64,000 bases of DNA from Agarophyton chilense (Eukaryota > Rhodophyta > Florideophyceae > Gracilariales > Gracilariaceae): assembly GCA_030374765.1 (NCBI GenBank), contig JARGXX010000117.1, positions 434,001 to 498,000 of the forward strand. The letters are read 5' to 3'. Below the pieces are notes generated by a model. It was not told the origin of the DNA, searched no databases, and saw only the letters and a program-made list of their open reading frames with translations. Each line of letters starts with the position of its first letter. Positions within the stretch are counted from its first letter, which is position 1. Shown here one piece after another: positions 1-12,584 of this stretch. Made by a program: the position numbers and the translations under genes.

Positions 1-539
1 AGTCCACTGCATATAGGGAACTGCACCTCCCCCATCCTAATCTGATAAAGACAGGCATCACTTGGGTCACGACTATACCTTTTGGTTTATTGTTTCTCAA
101 CTACCACACAGGCTTTCCCGCGCGTCGATGCCTACCATCTTTCACCTACACGGTAAAGGCTAGTCGCCCCGCCTTTTGCCTTTTCGGGTTTTCACGGTGC
201 CCTGTTTCCATCGATGTTTACTACGTCTACGTTCTAAGGTTCGGAGTCACCACGCTCCCGAAACAAGACAGTAGCATACCCCAGAGATGATTGTACGACA
301 GCTTGGTGTAGATTTATATCTCAACAATTACCTGACCTACGGTGGCGCTTCTCGCTACGTGGCCCCGGGAGGTGAACTTGGGGTGCGCCTCCCTATCTAC
401 TTAATCTTATCTATCTAATACAAAATTAGCGAAAAACTAAGCTAATTGCTAAGTAAACCATTGTAGGTAACGGATCATGTCGGCAACCATCTAGGTCCAA
501 CACGGGGCATCATCACTTTCTTGGTCTATCTCACTTTAC
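1..539. other. No gene recognised
   Basis: I see no convincing coding region here. The longest open frame is 66 codons of uneven composition. The stretch is mixed sequence that ends where similarity to the Tc1/mariner copy begins. It may be an old repeat end, but no partner copy is present in the window to define it. Confidence 0.4.
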
Positions 540-1710
540 TACATACAGCGCTTTGATATTGATTTGATAAATGAATTGATGGCATGACTGTCAACCTTTT
601 CCAAAAACTATTAAGTACAACTTCATAAATAAGCAGAATGTATTAAACGGCCTTCTTTGCCAAATAACAATTTGAACCAACCATTCTAAAACATTTTGAT
701 AGGATTAAAATCAGACGAGCGTCCAGGCAATTTTATAAGCGACATATTTACAGAAATAATCACTTTTTCATAGAATTAGACTTACGCGAAGGGACATTAT
801 CATGCTGAAAAATAAATTTTCCCTAGTACATACAGTATGAAGACAGTACCAAGTAGTTTTCTGGAAAGTAAGAGCGATTCTCAGATCCCGTAGTACTGTC
901 AATAAAGCGATTTCACTCGCTCTTTCTGCATTGATTACAACACAAACTATAACCGATGTTCTTTCCAAATTCTTTTTAATAATTTGAAATTTCTTTTTTA
1001 GTAGATCATGGAAATAAAGTTTTAGCAATCTGGGATATAAAGCTTGACGTTCTTTTCTTCAGAAACGAAAAAATTATTCTATTCAGTTGTTAAGTATATT
1101 TTTAAAGCAAAGTGGTACACATATTTTTTTAAAAAAGACTTTTAAAAAAATTGTTCTTCATTTTTGTGTACTTGAACAAATGATAAGCATTAAATGGACG
1201 TTACATAGTAGATAGTACTAGAAAAGTCTAGTTTTTGGACAAGTTTACTGCAAAATAATTTAAACGGCACATATGTTGCTAAATATAACGCTCATCAGCT
1301 GAAATAATAAAGTTTGACGGTTTATTGAACGCTTAATTACACATGCAGTAGAATTTTTTGATGAAGTTGCTAATTGTTTTTTGGCTGCGCTTAAGATCTT
1401 GGGTCACATCTGCTGGAATCATACCTAGACCTATTAATGGCATAATTGTCAGCTGTTCAGAGCGTGTCAAAGGCGTGCCACGAGCCATAGTTGAGCTATT
1501 GATTGTATAAAATATATACTTTTGAAACTGTGTTTTCGACAGTGCTTTTTATTTGGTGTAAAAGGTGCTCTACAGTAAAGTCTGTTTCAAAATCATATCC
1601 CTCGCGCAAAATTTCCAAAAATAGACGTTTTTGGCTACAGTGAAACTAACAAAATCAGTGTGAAAAAAATTTCAAGTAAAAAAACTGTTTCAAAATCATA
1701 ACCTCTATTG
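540..1710 (-). mobile_element. Decayed Tc1/mariner transposon, copy A
   Basis: This is a diverged homologue of the better copy at 13514-14740, in the same orientation. The minus strand keeps the transposase start near 1488, with the N-terminal run MARGTPLTRSEQL and then a helix-turn-helix stretch containing LKRSQKTISNF. The centre near 768-1028 aligns with the WHDL and SVIV segments of copy B. Several frameshifts and stops break the frame, so no functional transposase can be made. Upstream of the start (1570-1705) are two copies of a CTGTTTCAAAATCATA motif, which look like terminal-repeat material. The right end touches the CATCC target site of the chromovirus, so the LTR element landed at or beside the end of this copy. 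Confidence 0.75.
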
Positions 1711-1715
1711 CATCC

Positions 1716-2638
1716 TGTAGAGCAACGCCCAGTTAGGTGATACTTGAAGATGCAACTCATAGAATGAGGGTTGAACCCTCCGAGGGTTATGACTATGATC
1801 CCATCTAAGGTGTGCTGAGGTGGCACTGTTTTCTGGTTAGAGTTCGCCTATGAAGGGAAGATTCGGATGGCCCATGGTTGGATTGGCCCCGTGATACACG
1901 TGGCTTAATTTTGGCACCGATTTTCGGATATTTGTTAGAACGTTGGACTTTTGGGCCCTGACCGTGGGATCTCCACGTGTATGGCCCTGAGCAGGTGTGC
2001 ACTACTGTAATTAGTAGAGTTTAGTTAGTGGGCCCTACTTAGGGAGGCGAGATCTGACAGTCCGAAGCTCAAAGTAAATGGGAACCAAGGTTGGTCTTCG
2101 ATACCTTTAGAGGTTCTTAGTCGCCATCGTTTCGGCCTTACAACCCGGAACGGGCTCTGGTTAGCAACGCCTGCGTAGGGACACGACTCCACTTGGAGAG
2201 TGCCCACGTTTGGGTTCCGTGCAACCACCACCTTGGGCCCGCTCAGACGACCTGCGTGCACGATACCCCGTGGGGGTTCTGCTTACTTGTTGCGTGCTTT
2301 TTGTGTTTCCTTTCGAGGACAGGTTTTCGCCCCTGTATTGGGTTTCTTTTGTTGTTTCGCCCCTTTTCTGGTTCTCGGGTCCGGTGCCTGTTAGTGCCCG
2401 ACCCTCGCCCCGTTTTTCCTCTTCGCCGGATTTTCCCCCATTCTTTGGGATACCCATTCCCATTCCCGACCCAACGGTTTATACCCCTCACCTCCGTCGG
2501 TACTGCCGGAATCCCCCGTGGGAGTGACACCCCACACTACGGGTGGAACGGAGGGCTCTGTCTCTGAGTCTGCCTCCCCCAGGGAGCAAGGCTTCGAACA
2601 CCTTGAGAGCACTTCCCGTCGCCGGGTTTTGCTCCACA
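1716..2638 (+). repeat. 5' LTR of element 1
   Basis: The LTR starts TGTAGAGCAACG and ends TTTTGCTCCACA, giving the TG...CA ends and a short inverted terminal match (TGTAGAGC / GCTCCACA). It matches the 3' LTR at 12585-13508 and the solo LTR at 38721-39633. Open frames inside it are shadows. Confidence 0.93.
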
Positions 2639-2640
2639 AG

Positions 2641-2658
2641 TGGTCTCCCGACTTAGAA
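2641..2658 (+). other. Primer-binding site of element 1
   Basis: TGGTCTCCCGACTTAGAA lies two bases after the 5' LTR and begins with the TGG that pairs with a tRNA CCA end. The same 18 bases occur in reverse complement beside the 5' LTR of element 2 (59959-59976). I could not assign the primer tRNA; it is not the initiator-Met sequence common in this group. Confidence 0.75.
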
Positions 2659-2865
2659 TCCGTTCTCGGACTTTTGGGTTGGTCATCCAAGTGTTGGAAT
2701 ATCTCTTGGAAGAGGAAGCACCGTCGTGAAGATTTGTTGTAGTGGTCCCCTTTGGAAAGGGTGGAATTGGTTTTTATTTTTGTTTTGTGTTACGTCATCC
2801 GTTATCCGGAAATCTCGTGATAGGATTTCATCGTTACCTCGAATCGTCGGTGTCGTGTCTGCAGC

Positions 2866-4894
2866 ATGCCGCCGACTACCCAGGGTTCCAGGACTGGATC
2901 GAACCGTCAAGCGGATTCAGTGCCCCCGGCCCCGCCTAGGTCGAGGAGCTCAATTCCCGAAGATCGGAACGATCCCGGTATCGATCCGGACACTCGGAGA
3001 GCACCCTCAGTGGTTTCAGGTCCTCGAGAGGTCGTGGCTGTGGGCCCAGCTCCAGTGGTGGAGACCCCCTCAGCAGCACCTCGAAGTCGGGCCGACCCTG
3101 AATTACAGCGCCTGGAGACTCGAATCGCTATCGCCAAAGCGGCTCACGTCGAGCTCCTTCAGGAGGTTACTACCCTCCGCCGCAAGGTGGAGGACGCCCA
3201 GGTGCGGGGAGTCGCCGATGACCTTCGCACCCTGAGGAGGGATGTGAACTCCCTTTTGGAAAGCTTTGGTACCCCTGGGGTCTTTATCCAGGAGTACCGG
3301 AGCCTCGTGGAGGAACACCGCGTGCAAGCGGAACGCTTCCGAGCTCGGCTGGACACCCTCGAGGCCATTATCCGTATGGACGGAGACACAGAAGCCTCGA
3401 AAAATAAACCCGACGTTTCGGAAGACGAAGAACACCGCTCCGCTAAACGGGACCGCCGCAAGTCCAAGAAGAGGGTTCACCTCCAAGAGGATTTATCGGA
3501 TTCCGATCCCAATCGCTCGTCATCGAGTTCGTCCTCCGAATCTTCGGATAGTGAAGATGGACGCCGGTCATCCCGGGCGACTCGGTCGAAGGCTACTTAC
3601 ACCTCTCAAGGGGCAATCCGTACCCGGAAGAAGGGTAGGAAACACCTTGAATTAAGGGAGCTGAAGCCGACGAATCCTCTCTATCGGAAGCTGCTATCGT
3701 ACTGCTATTACCGGTTGGATAACCCTTCGGGAGATCGAACATCCCGCGGAACGGGTAAGGTCAAGGACTACATCAAAAGGCTGAGCATCACCCTACAGAA
3801 GAGGGAGTTCACAGGAACAGACCCAATTCTGGTGCTCGATTTCCTTGCGAGGTTCGTCCAGGAGGCTGACATCCTCGGTATGAGTGAAGCGCAAGCGTAT
3901 CTTGCATTACCCTGTTTCTTAAAGGGGATGGCTGAAGACCAGTTCAACTCCGTCCGTGGATCATCCCGAGCCTCGGAACGGGGAGTCACGTGCTGGTCCG
4001 AAGCGGTGCAGTACCTCTTGAGGTCATACGCTACTGGAAATGCGATTCAGGAAGCAATCCTTGCATTGAGGGATACGCGGCAGAAGCCGATGGAAACCGA
4101 AACGGTGTATTCAACTCGCTTGAATAAAGCGTTTCACCGATGCGGGAATGTACTCCCCGCCTACGAGAGATGCACCATGTTTGTGGATGGTTTGGACCCC
4201 TCGATAAGGGCATTGGTTGCCCGACATCGGGAAGAGAAGCGCAAGCTGACCTACTTGGAACTGGTTCAGTACGCCCAGGCTGAGGGGGATACTCTCCGTG
4301 CCCGGCAGAACCGAAAGAGTCGGCCGACACGTGCACTCCTCGCCGATGGAGGTAACTCGTCTTTGTCACTCGCAGGAGGCCCTGCCCCTGGGGGTCAATG
4401 ATAACATTCACTTCATGGGAAGTAACCCCGAATCTATGGGTACGTCTGAGTTGCCGTCGACATCCGCTCCGACTACGGATGAAGACCCTGCGCTCTATAC
4501 CCAAGGACGGAGGGTGCTAGCCGCATCGCTACCTTTTGCGAATACCGCTGCTTGGTTCTCTCGACCCGGATGGAGGGATACAGCACCACGTCGCGTGGAT
4601 GCACGTCCACACCCGAACCCAGCAGAGCTGATTTGCTATTTGTGTTACCTCCGTGGTCACAAAGCACCAGACTGCACATTTCTCCTGCGGGAGGGTTCAC
4701 GAATTATCGCTCAGTACGAGGCTCTGACCCCTGAGGAGAAAGCTCGAGTCTCGAGTAGGTCCTATGAGGAACAAAGGATACTCCGAGCTCACCTTGCTGA
4801 CAGGGATACAGAACTTGTACCCGTGAATGGGGAACAACCGGTCCCCTTCGAGGCAGCTGCACCGAATTCGGTGGGGTCCGCTTCGAAAAACTAA
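2866..4894 (+). other. gag region of element 1
   Basis: This region encodes the nucleocapsid/capsid protein of the fossil element. The N-terminal part is rich in Pro, Arg and Ser and is followed by a heptad-rich helical stretch around residues 80-170. A Ser/Asp/Glu-rich basic linker follows, then a capsid-like segment containing FTGTDPILVLDFLARFV, as in Ty3 gag. A CCHC zinc knuckle (CYLCYLRGHKAPDC) lies near the 3' end at about 4634-4675. Confidence 0.8.
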
Positions 4895-4896
4895 AC

Positions 4897-7800
4897 TTGG
4901 GAGTCTCCCCTGCGGGAGGGGCCTCTTCTAAGCCGGAGTTGAAGACGCCGGAGGCGCTCCAGCTTCGCTCCCCAGCTGTGACTATCCTTTCAAGGAAAAC
5001 GACTAACACCGACGTTAACTCGGGATACTTTAGTGTCCTCCGTCGCCCGTCGATACGGTCCCGTAATCTCCGTATTCCGGATCGAGTTATGGTAATGGCC
5101 AAGCGGAATTATAAAGTATTCGCCGACTTCGGCCTGTCCAACCAGTTTATGGTTCGTCAAATATCTGTCCTGGATACAGGAGCCGCTCCTAACTTAATTC
5201 ATGTTGAACTGTTACCCCAGCTGCTCCGGGTCCAAGTTCATACGGGTCCACGTTTGGATATCGCCGATGCGAACAACAACCCGCTACGGACACTGGGTAC
5301 AATTTCCCTCATGGTGAGGTTAGGCTCCTATCTCGTTCAACTAGAGTTTATTGTATGCAATTCACTTGCAGCACCAGTCATACTGGGTTGTGACTTTTGC
5401 GACCGCTTCGTGGAAGCCATTTGTCCTCGGAATAGAACTGTGGAACTCGAAGACGGGTCTACGATCCCAATCGTTCGTAAACCCTTACAGGGAGCAGCGC
5501 GAACACGCGTTCCTCTCCCTGTCGCGCAGGAATCTGGGAAGAAGGACCCGGTGTCTACACGGGTAAAGGTTGCAAAGTCAGTGGCTATCCCGCCAGAAAC
5601 CCAGGTTTGGGTCACAGTTGTTACCAAGCAAATTGGTGTGCATGTGGTACAACCGAACCCGTCTCTGTATACGCGGCGTCAACTCGCCCTTGCGAATGGG
5701 GTTGTCTCCATGGAACCGGATAAACCTTTCAGGGTTTTGGTAGCCAACTTTGGAAAGACAACGCAGCATTTGGTCAAACACCAGATCCTGGGTTCTGTTC
5801 TTCCACACCCGCATGCGGTCGTACCTACAAAGATCTCTATCGCAGAGGGCCTTGGTGTGGCGGACCCTAAAGAGGGGGAGGACACTGCCGAAATCGCGGA
5901 AGACGGTGAGCATACGACTGCAGCTCGACACGCTGAACACTTTAAACCTCAGAAGGTTACGGCCCCTATCACAGGAGCAGACCAGACGGATCCTGTTCAG
6001 GAATTGGAGAAATGGGATCTCAACCATGTACCCGCATCTCATCAGGAGAAGCTAAGGCACATGCTTCGTGAATTTACCCCCATGTGGGATGGTTCCCTTG
6101 GAACTATTGGGATTACAGAACACCGCATCGACTTGTCACCGAACACTCGGCATATTGCCCAACACCCTTACAGGGCTGGACCGAAAGCTCGGGAAGAGGA
6201 GAAATCTCAGGTGGAGAAGATGCTTAAAGCGGGCGTAATTGAACCTGCCCAGTCCGCTTGGGCCTCACCAGTGGTGTTAGTTCCGAAACCAGATGGATCG
6301 TGGCGTTTCTGCATCGATTACAGACGCCTGAACGAGGTAACCATTAAGGATGTGTACCCGATCCCTCGGATGGACGAATACATCGACTCCCTTGGGAGCG
6401 CTACTGTTTTCTCTACCCTCGACGCCAATTCGGGCTACTGGCAAGTCCCTATTAGGGAGGAAGATCGAGACAAAACGGCTTTGGGGTGTCATCAAGGGCT
6501 TTTCCGATTCCGGAGGATGCCTTTTGGGTTAACAAATGCCCCCGCAACGTTTCAACGGGCGATAGACATTCTGTTGGCTCCCTTCAAGTGGAGGACGTGT
6601 CTAGTGTATTTAGACGACATTATTGTCTTCTCCAACAACCTGGATGACCACCTCGAACACGTCAGGGACGTAATGAAGATACTCCGCGACGCGGGAATCA
6701 CCTTGAAACTCAAGAAGTGCGAGTTTTTCACCGATTCGGTTAAGTATCTGGGTCATATCATCCGTCTCGGACAGCTTTCAATCCATGAAGTACGAGTGAA
6801 ATCCTTGAAGGAAGCAAAACACCCGAAAACTCAAACGGAGTTGCGATCCTTCTTATGTCTGTGTAACGTGTATCGCCGATTCGTCCCGAACTTTGCGGAT
6901 ATTGCCACCCTCCTCAACAGGCTCCTGACGAAGGGACAACCAGTTGAACTAGAACTTTTTGGCGACGCGGAAGCGTCTGCCTTCACGGCACTGGTGAATG
7001 CCGTAACATCACCGCCAATCTTGGCTCTACCCAATCCTGGGCTCCCTTACAAAGTGGACACCGATGCTAGTGCAAACCAAGTAGGGTGTGCACTGTTCCA
7101 ATCCTCTGAGGATGGTGAACGTCACCCTATTGGGTGCTGGTCACGTTCCCTGAATGTCCATGAAAGGAACTACTCGGTCTCCGAGAAAGAATGTTTAGCC
7201 GTTGTGTGGGCCTTAGCTACACTTCGCCCCTATCTGATGGGTACTTGTTTCAAAGTCCATACGGACCACGCATGCTTGCGTTGGCTCCTGGAGATCTCCG
7301 AACCCTCGGGCCCCCTTATGCGCTGGCGTCTCCGACTGTCGGAATTCGACGTTGAGATCCTGTACAAGAAAGGGAAGCTGAACACTCAGGCTGATGCACT
7401 ATCCCGCTCGGGAACCACAGCGGAAACGGAACCCTACGAGGACGATGAAATCCCATGTTTTATGGTATCGGACCTCGAGGGAGGAGCTCAACCGCTGACG
7501 GATGATGTTTGTGACGATATACTCGTCAACGAGAGTCTGGATTCGCCGACCGGCTCTTTTATACCTATCTCTCCAAAGGAGATGATACGCGAGCAACAGC
7601 TCGACCCATTCTGTACACGGATTCGGGCTCGCCTCAACGGAGGATTTCAGTTACCTTTCGAGGACGACGATCAGGGTTACCTAATCAGGAGCGTTGGACC
7701 TCGCCCGAGGATAGTGGTGCCGCACTCTCTACAACAGAGGGTATTACACCTCACTCACTATTTGAAGGTTGGCGCCCACCCCGGGGGAAGAAAACTGTAC

Positions 7801-9432
7801 CTCACGTTGAGAAGGGACTTTTACTGGCCGGCAATGGCATTCGATTGTTACGCCGTCAGACGGGCCTGCGCCAATTGCGCCAAGAATGACGTCAAACTTC
7901 GGAAGCACTCTAAGAAGTTGACGCTGTTCCCGGCACGGGCTCCACTCGAATTCGTGGCCATAGACATCCTAGGGGAGTTTATCAGGACGCCCCGAGGTCA
8001 TCGGTATCTGCTTGTCATTTCTGACAGATTCTCTAAGCTAACGAGAACTGTGCCGCTGAAGCGGATCACCGCCGCTACCGTCGCGCAAGCGTTCGTGACC
8101 CATTGGGTGTTCGTATATGGACCGCCAGTGCAGTTGTTATCCGACAACGGAGGGCAATTTGCATCAAAGTTCTTTCAGGATGTATGTCGAATCCTTGATG
8201 TAAGGAATTTATTTGTTACTACGTATCACCCTCAAGGGAATGGCCAGGTGGAGAGGTTTAACCGCACGATACTCAACGCTTTGAGATAGTATGTTGCGGA
8301 TCACCCCAAAAATTGGGACTTGTACACAGACGCTATCACGTATGCATACAACACCCACGTACATCGGGTTACATCGTTATCCCCATTCGAACTGGTACTG
8401 TCGAGGACACCGCCGCCGGTCGCCATCGAGGCTCAACCGACGCTGTCGACGTACCCGTCACCGGGATTGTACCGAGAAGCCTGGAAGGAGTGGCTTACGA
8501 AGATGGTGCCGATAGCCCGGAAAGCAATGGACAAAGCTCAACGCGCCTACAAGAAGGACTTTGACAATCGGGTTCGCAAACCTCTACCTCAGGTGGAGCC
8601 CGACGACTTCGTCTTCCTTCGAAAGGAATACTACAATCCTGAAAAGGAACGTAGGCACAAGCTTTCGCCAATTGTGGACGGAACCTATCGTGTGGTTTCT
8701 GTAGACCCGGACACGGTGGTATTGGATATCGCTAACCGCCACGAACGGATCTCCAGGGACCGCATCACACGAGCGCCCAACCCAAATGTGGAAGTGGTGT
8801 CGGCACCAACGCCCTCCACAGGGGATGATTCAACGGAAGTTAACCCGTCGGGCGGAGATTCGAACACCCGCCCCGTTATACTTCCGCACCCGGAACGTGG
8901 TTTAACCGACCTACCGGAAACTTCGGATACTCCCGAACCTGAGCCCGCTCCCTCAAGGGCCCAGTCAACGAACTCTTACAGAGTTACTCCCCCACGGGAG
9001 GTAATCAAGCCTCCTGGCTCTCCGCCTAAGGAGGAGGAGGAGGAGGACTTAGTTCCTTCGCAGGACGATGTTTCGGCGTCAGCCAGTCGCCCTAACAGGG
9101 AATCTAGTTCTCACAGTGAGACGGCGAGTCCGACCGAGCCGGCGACAGAGAAGTCACAACCCCAGCGTATGGGTAGCGACATCACCACCGACCCAGCCGA
9201 GCACGACGTCAGAAAAGATGACGAAACCCCGCCTAGGGAGAGTCGTGTGGAGAACTCCGCACCCGGAACGCCTACAGAGCCGACGATCACCCGCCGCCGC
9301 GGACGAGACACTGAGATGTCGCACACTCAAACCCCGCTTTCTCGGGAACGAGCTGTGTCAGCGGACCCGCACGGGGAAGATTTCGACGACGAGGTTGACC
9401 AAATTTGGCTCTCCGTTATGGAATGGGAATAG
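4897..9432 (+). other. pol region of element 1 (PR-RT-RH-IN)
   Basis: The Ty3/gypsy order is clear. An aspartic protease carries the VLDTGAAPNLI motif near 5170. The reverse transcriptase has FCIDYRRLNEVT, FSTLDANSGYWQV, MPFGLTNAPATFQ and the YLDD catalytic box near 6608. RNase H starts at VDTDASANQVGCALF. The integrase has a zinc-binding domain ending CANCA and a core with AIDILGEF, LLSDNGGQF and GQVERFNR. A long acidic, Pro- and Ser-rich linker follows the integrase C-terminal domain, which is unusual. The region 9433-9956 after it has no recognisable domain. Confidence 0.9.
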
Positions 9433-9956
9433 GAACTTCTATGGAGACACTGGAACCCTCAAGAATGGGAAAGAAATGAGTGAGACCCGTCGGGGACAGC
9501 TCAGGAGAGTGCTAGCGCGTGTCGAAAGCGCCACCTCACATCCGCATATGCAGATTTTCCCGCACAAGGAATGGTCACCCCACACGGGGCGTCCGCGCAT
9601 TGGGGTGGCACACGTCGAATGGCACAGAGCCAATCAAAAGGCTCTGACGACCAACCGTCGCGCAAACCGCCTCCGTCGAACGGCGCATTGCACGGGAGCA
9701 ACCTTCGTCCCCGTCGCTCGGGTTGACGTTGAAGTGTTACCCCCCTGAGATTGGAGACGCTACCGCGTCGCGGTTTCTCAACCGTCACGGAATCTAAGAA
9801 CACCGTTGTTATCGGGAAGATCTCAGCTTTAAGAAGAAGCCAAACTGGACCGTTTTGACTCCGTAGGCGGAAGTTACAACGTAGCCCACAGGCCACTCGG
9901 CGCCGTTTGGACGAAGTGCTGAGACCCGCTCGCAACACGGAAAAGAACCCACCGGG

Positions 9957-10247
9957 GTGTGTCTAGACCCGACGTTGACACCCTCAAGAGAACTAGAGCG
10001 TTCCAAGATGGAAGAGAAGCCCGAACAGGGAAAAGTGTACCCGCAGGAATTCGTTATCGATCGCATCGTGCGTCACATCTACACCCCCGAGGGAGAAGTT
10101 CGTTACCAAGTCCGATGGTACGGACTATCGCCTGATGAGGATACAGTGGAACCCATTGAGCACCTTCCGAAGTCTAAGGTTTTATCCTATCACCGACGCG
10201 CTCGGGTAACCTTGCCTCCAAATCTGGATCGTGCCCAAGTCAGGTAA
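9957..10247 (+). other. Chromodomain segment of element 1
   Basis: This segment encodes a chromodomain: FVIDRIVRH, YQVRWYGL and the helix ending LSYHRRAR match the three strands plus C-terminal helix of the fold. In chromoviruses this module is fused to integrase and steers integration to marked chromatin. Here it lies well downstream of the integrase core, beyond the long linker. From 10400 to 10600 the sequence becomes a purine (A/G) rich stretch with no domain. Confidence 0.85.
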
Positions 10248-10649
10248 GCCACCACGGGAACTGGTGTGGATGCGACCTCGAAGTGAGGAAGATGTTGGAC
10301 CTCTGAAGAGGAATTGAGGAGAGTATCCCGAAGAACACGTATTGAGAGGTAATGTCTACTGGCCCTCGGCCTAGCGCCGTTAACCGGGGAACCCAGCACC
10401 GGTTATCGGGACAGTTTTTGATGAAAAAGGAAAAGAAGACCCACGAAGTGGAGAAGAAGATTAAGAAGAAGATTGGAACCTAGGAAGGGAAGAAGATGAA
10501 GACGAAGATGAAGAAGATCCTAAGAAGGAGTGAAGAAGATGAAGTAGAAGTTAAATCCTAGGAAGGAAGAAGAAAAGAAGTTATGCAAATATCAGAGGTT
10601 TACTATTGTCGCCAAGCTATGGACTCTACAATTGCCCGAAGGCGGAACT

Positions 10650-12542
10650 ACGGAAAGCCCGAGGAGGGACCCGCCCCCCCGTTGGGATTCTGACCCTGAT
10701 GGTACGCCGAGGCGAAAGCCAACATCTGGCTCACATCCGTCATACCCGGGGGAATCGGAATGCCCGCGTTCACGAGGCCTTGTCGCACACTATCCGCTTG
10801 CGGAGTGGCAACCGGCGCCTGCGCAAGGGTGTTCTCACCCCACCTGGGGGGAGCAGATGGACCGCCACCGGATGCATTCGCCGCCGCAGCTGAGGTCGTT
10901 CCCACTGATTGGAAGGGTGCAGATGGCTCCACAGGGAGTACTCCACTAGGAGCTGGCTATCGTTATCCAACGCTGGATCGTCCAGGTCTACTGGAGGCTC
11001 GTACTCGTAATCGTCGGTATAAATGAACCCCGTCGGGTGTCCCACCGGCATCGGCCGAGGCGAGTCAATCAGCGCCCGTGCTTGCGCCGCGCTGATGCGA
11101 ATCCCTTCGAAGGGATTGTAATAGACCCAGTTACCGGAGCCCGGATCGTACCGGCCAGGAGACTTGTCTCGCGCGGATCCTTCCCCTGCGGGCTGATTTG
11201 CCACTGGAACTCGATCCCATTGGGTGTTGTCGATCACGTCCAAGATTGGATACAGGTCCTGCACGCTGCTGGCCGAATCCAACGCTGGGACAAGGTCGAT
11301 CTGACGCATGATGGTCCGTAGCATCGGAGGAATATACCAGATACGGAAATGGTCATGAGCATCCCAGAGGAGGTGCGCCGCTACGCGGGCTGCCCACTGG
11401 GCTGCAACGAGGGCCCAGTATCCCAAGTTCGGGTCGTGCATCAAACGAGACCCGATATAGTAGATACATGGGGGCAGTTCAGCAAAGCACCCTCGGGGGA
11501 CCTCGACCTTACTCCACCAAGCTGGAAGGGGCACGAATCGCCCAACCTTCGCCGTGTTACGGATACGCTCCAGTTCCACGTGGGGATACGGGACAAGGAA
11601 CCCGAAACGGGAGCGCGAGCGGCGCTCGAAGCGCACGCGTCGATCGAACCCATACTGGGTAAACTGCCGTTGAAGGTACCGGAATTCAGCCCGAAGGATG
11701 GGACGACTTCATTGGAGCATATCTTCTCGGAGAGGAAAACCCGGTCCGCGGAACTCGGCTTCGGGAAAGGCTGCCAGGGTATCCCCGTAGGAGACCTCAC
11801 CGTACGTGCGGTAATAGGCGACATCGAACCCGTACTCCGGGGGAACCAGATGGTCAAAGCGTGACCTCTCCAATCGCTGGTAGGCCAGAGCCGCCATCGC
11901 TGCGCGCGCCTTGTCCAGGGACTCCCCGCGACCGCGGTATAGATACTGAGGCTCTATGGCTACCCGCGCCCTCCAATCGGGAGAACGTACAACCTCGACA
12001 GGTAGGCCACCCGGCAATAAGCCGTCCTCCACCTAGGAGTCGATGAGCTCATCGTCGCGAACCGCTGTCGGATGGAACCACGGAGCGCGGGAATATATCA
12101 CCGGATCGGTAAGGGGACTCCACCTTCGAAAGGATTCGTTTGAGATCCAACCTCTGGAGTTTGCCACCAAGGGCATCGCATGAGCGGAGTTCCACGCCAC
12201 CGCGTTAATGTCCAAATCCTCCTGAGGATGTCGGTTGCTCGCCGAGGCGGAAGGTTCGGTACCTGACGGAGCCGCATCAAAACCGGAGAAATATCCACCC
12301 TGCTGGGGAGCTTCGTTGTCCGCCGGCGCGGAGGCCGACGGCCCCGAGAGTGGGTTGATGACGTATGGGTTCATTCCCTTGAGAGGGCTGGTTGAGACTG
12401 CTGTTGCGAGAAGTTGCTTATCGCCGAAAGTCGGAGGAGTAGAAGAAAGTTGTACCGATGTGCCGGTTTTGTGGCGATCTTCAGAAGTGGTGAAGGACCC
12501 CATTGGGAGAGAAGTATATATAGTGACCGGAAAGCGAGACAC
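10650..12542 (-). other. Antisense coding region of element 1
   Basis: Between the chromodomain and the 3' LTR, about 1.9 kb is open on the opposite strand in long segments with protein-like composition. One start lies near 12542 and a second Met, MGSFTTSEDR, at 12503. The predicted segments include a Ser/Pro-rich N-terminus with NPYVINPLSG, an Arg/Tyr-rich part with EPQYLYRGRGESLDKAR, and an Ala/Trp helical part with YWALVAAQWAARVAAHLLW followed by WYIPPMLRTIMRQ. A Gly/Pro/Ala-rich end follows. I recognise no known family. Antisense frames at this position are known from some plant Ty3/gypsy elements such as Grande. As part of a fossil it is described by extent only. Confidence 0.55.
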
Positions 12543-12571
12543 CCGCGTCTCGGAATGTTCTTCCTCGTCTT

Positions 12572-12584
12572 AAGGAGGGGGAGA
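12572..12584 (+). other. Polypurine tract of element 1
   Basis: AAGGAGGGGGAGA lies immediately before the 3' LTR. It is the expected plus-strand primer site of an LTR retrotransposon. Confidence 0.85.

Noticed and set aside
2161-2742. Overlapping open frames of 95-124 codons on both strands
   Set aside because: They lie in the LTR and recur at the same place in all three LTR copies; they are composition shadows (Pro/Arg-rich) with no domain.
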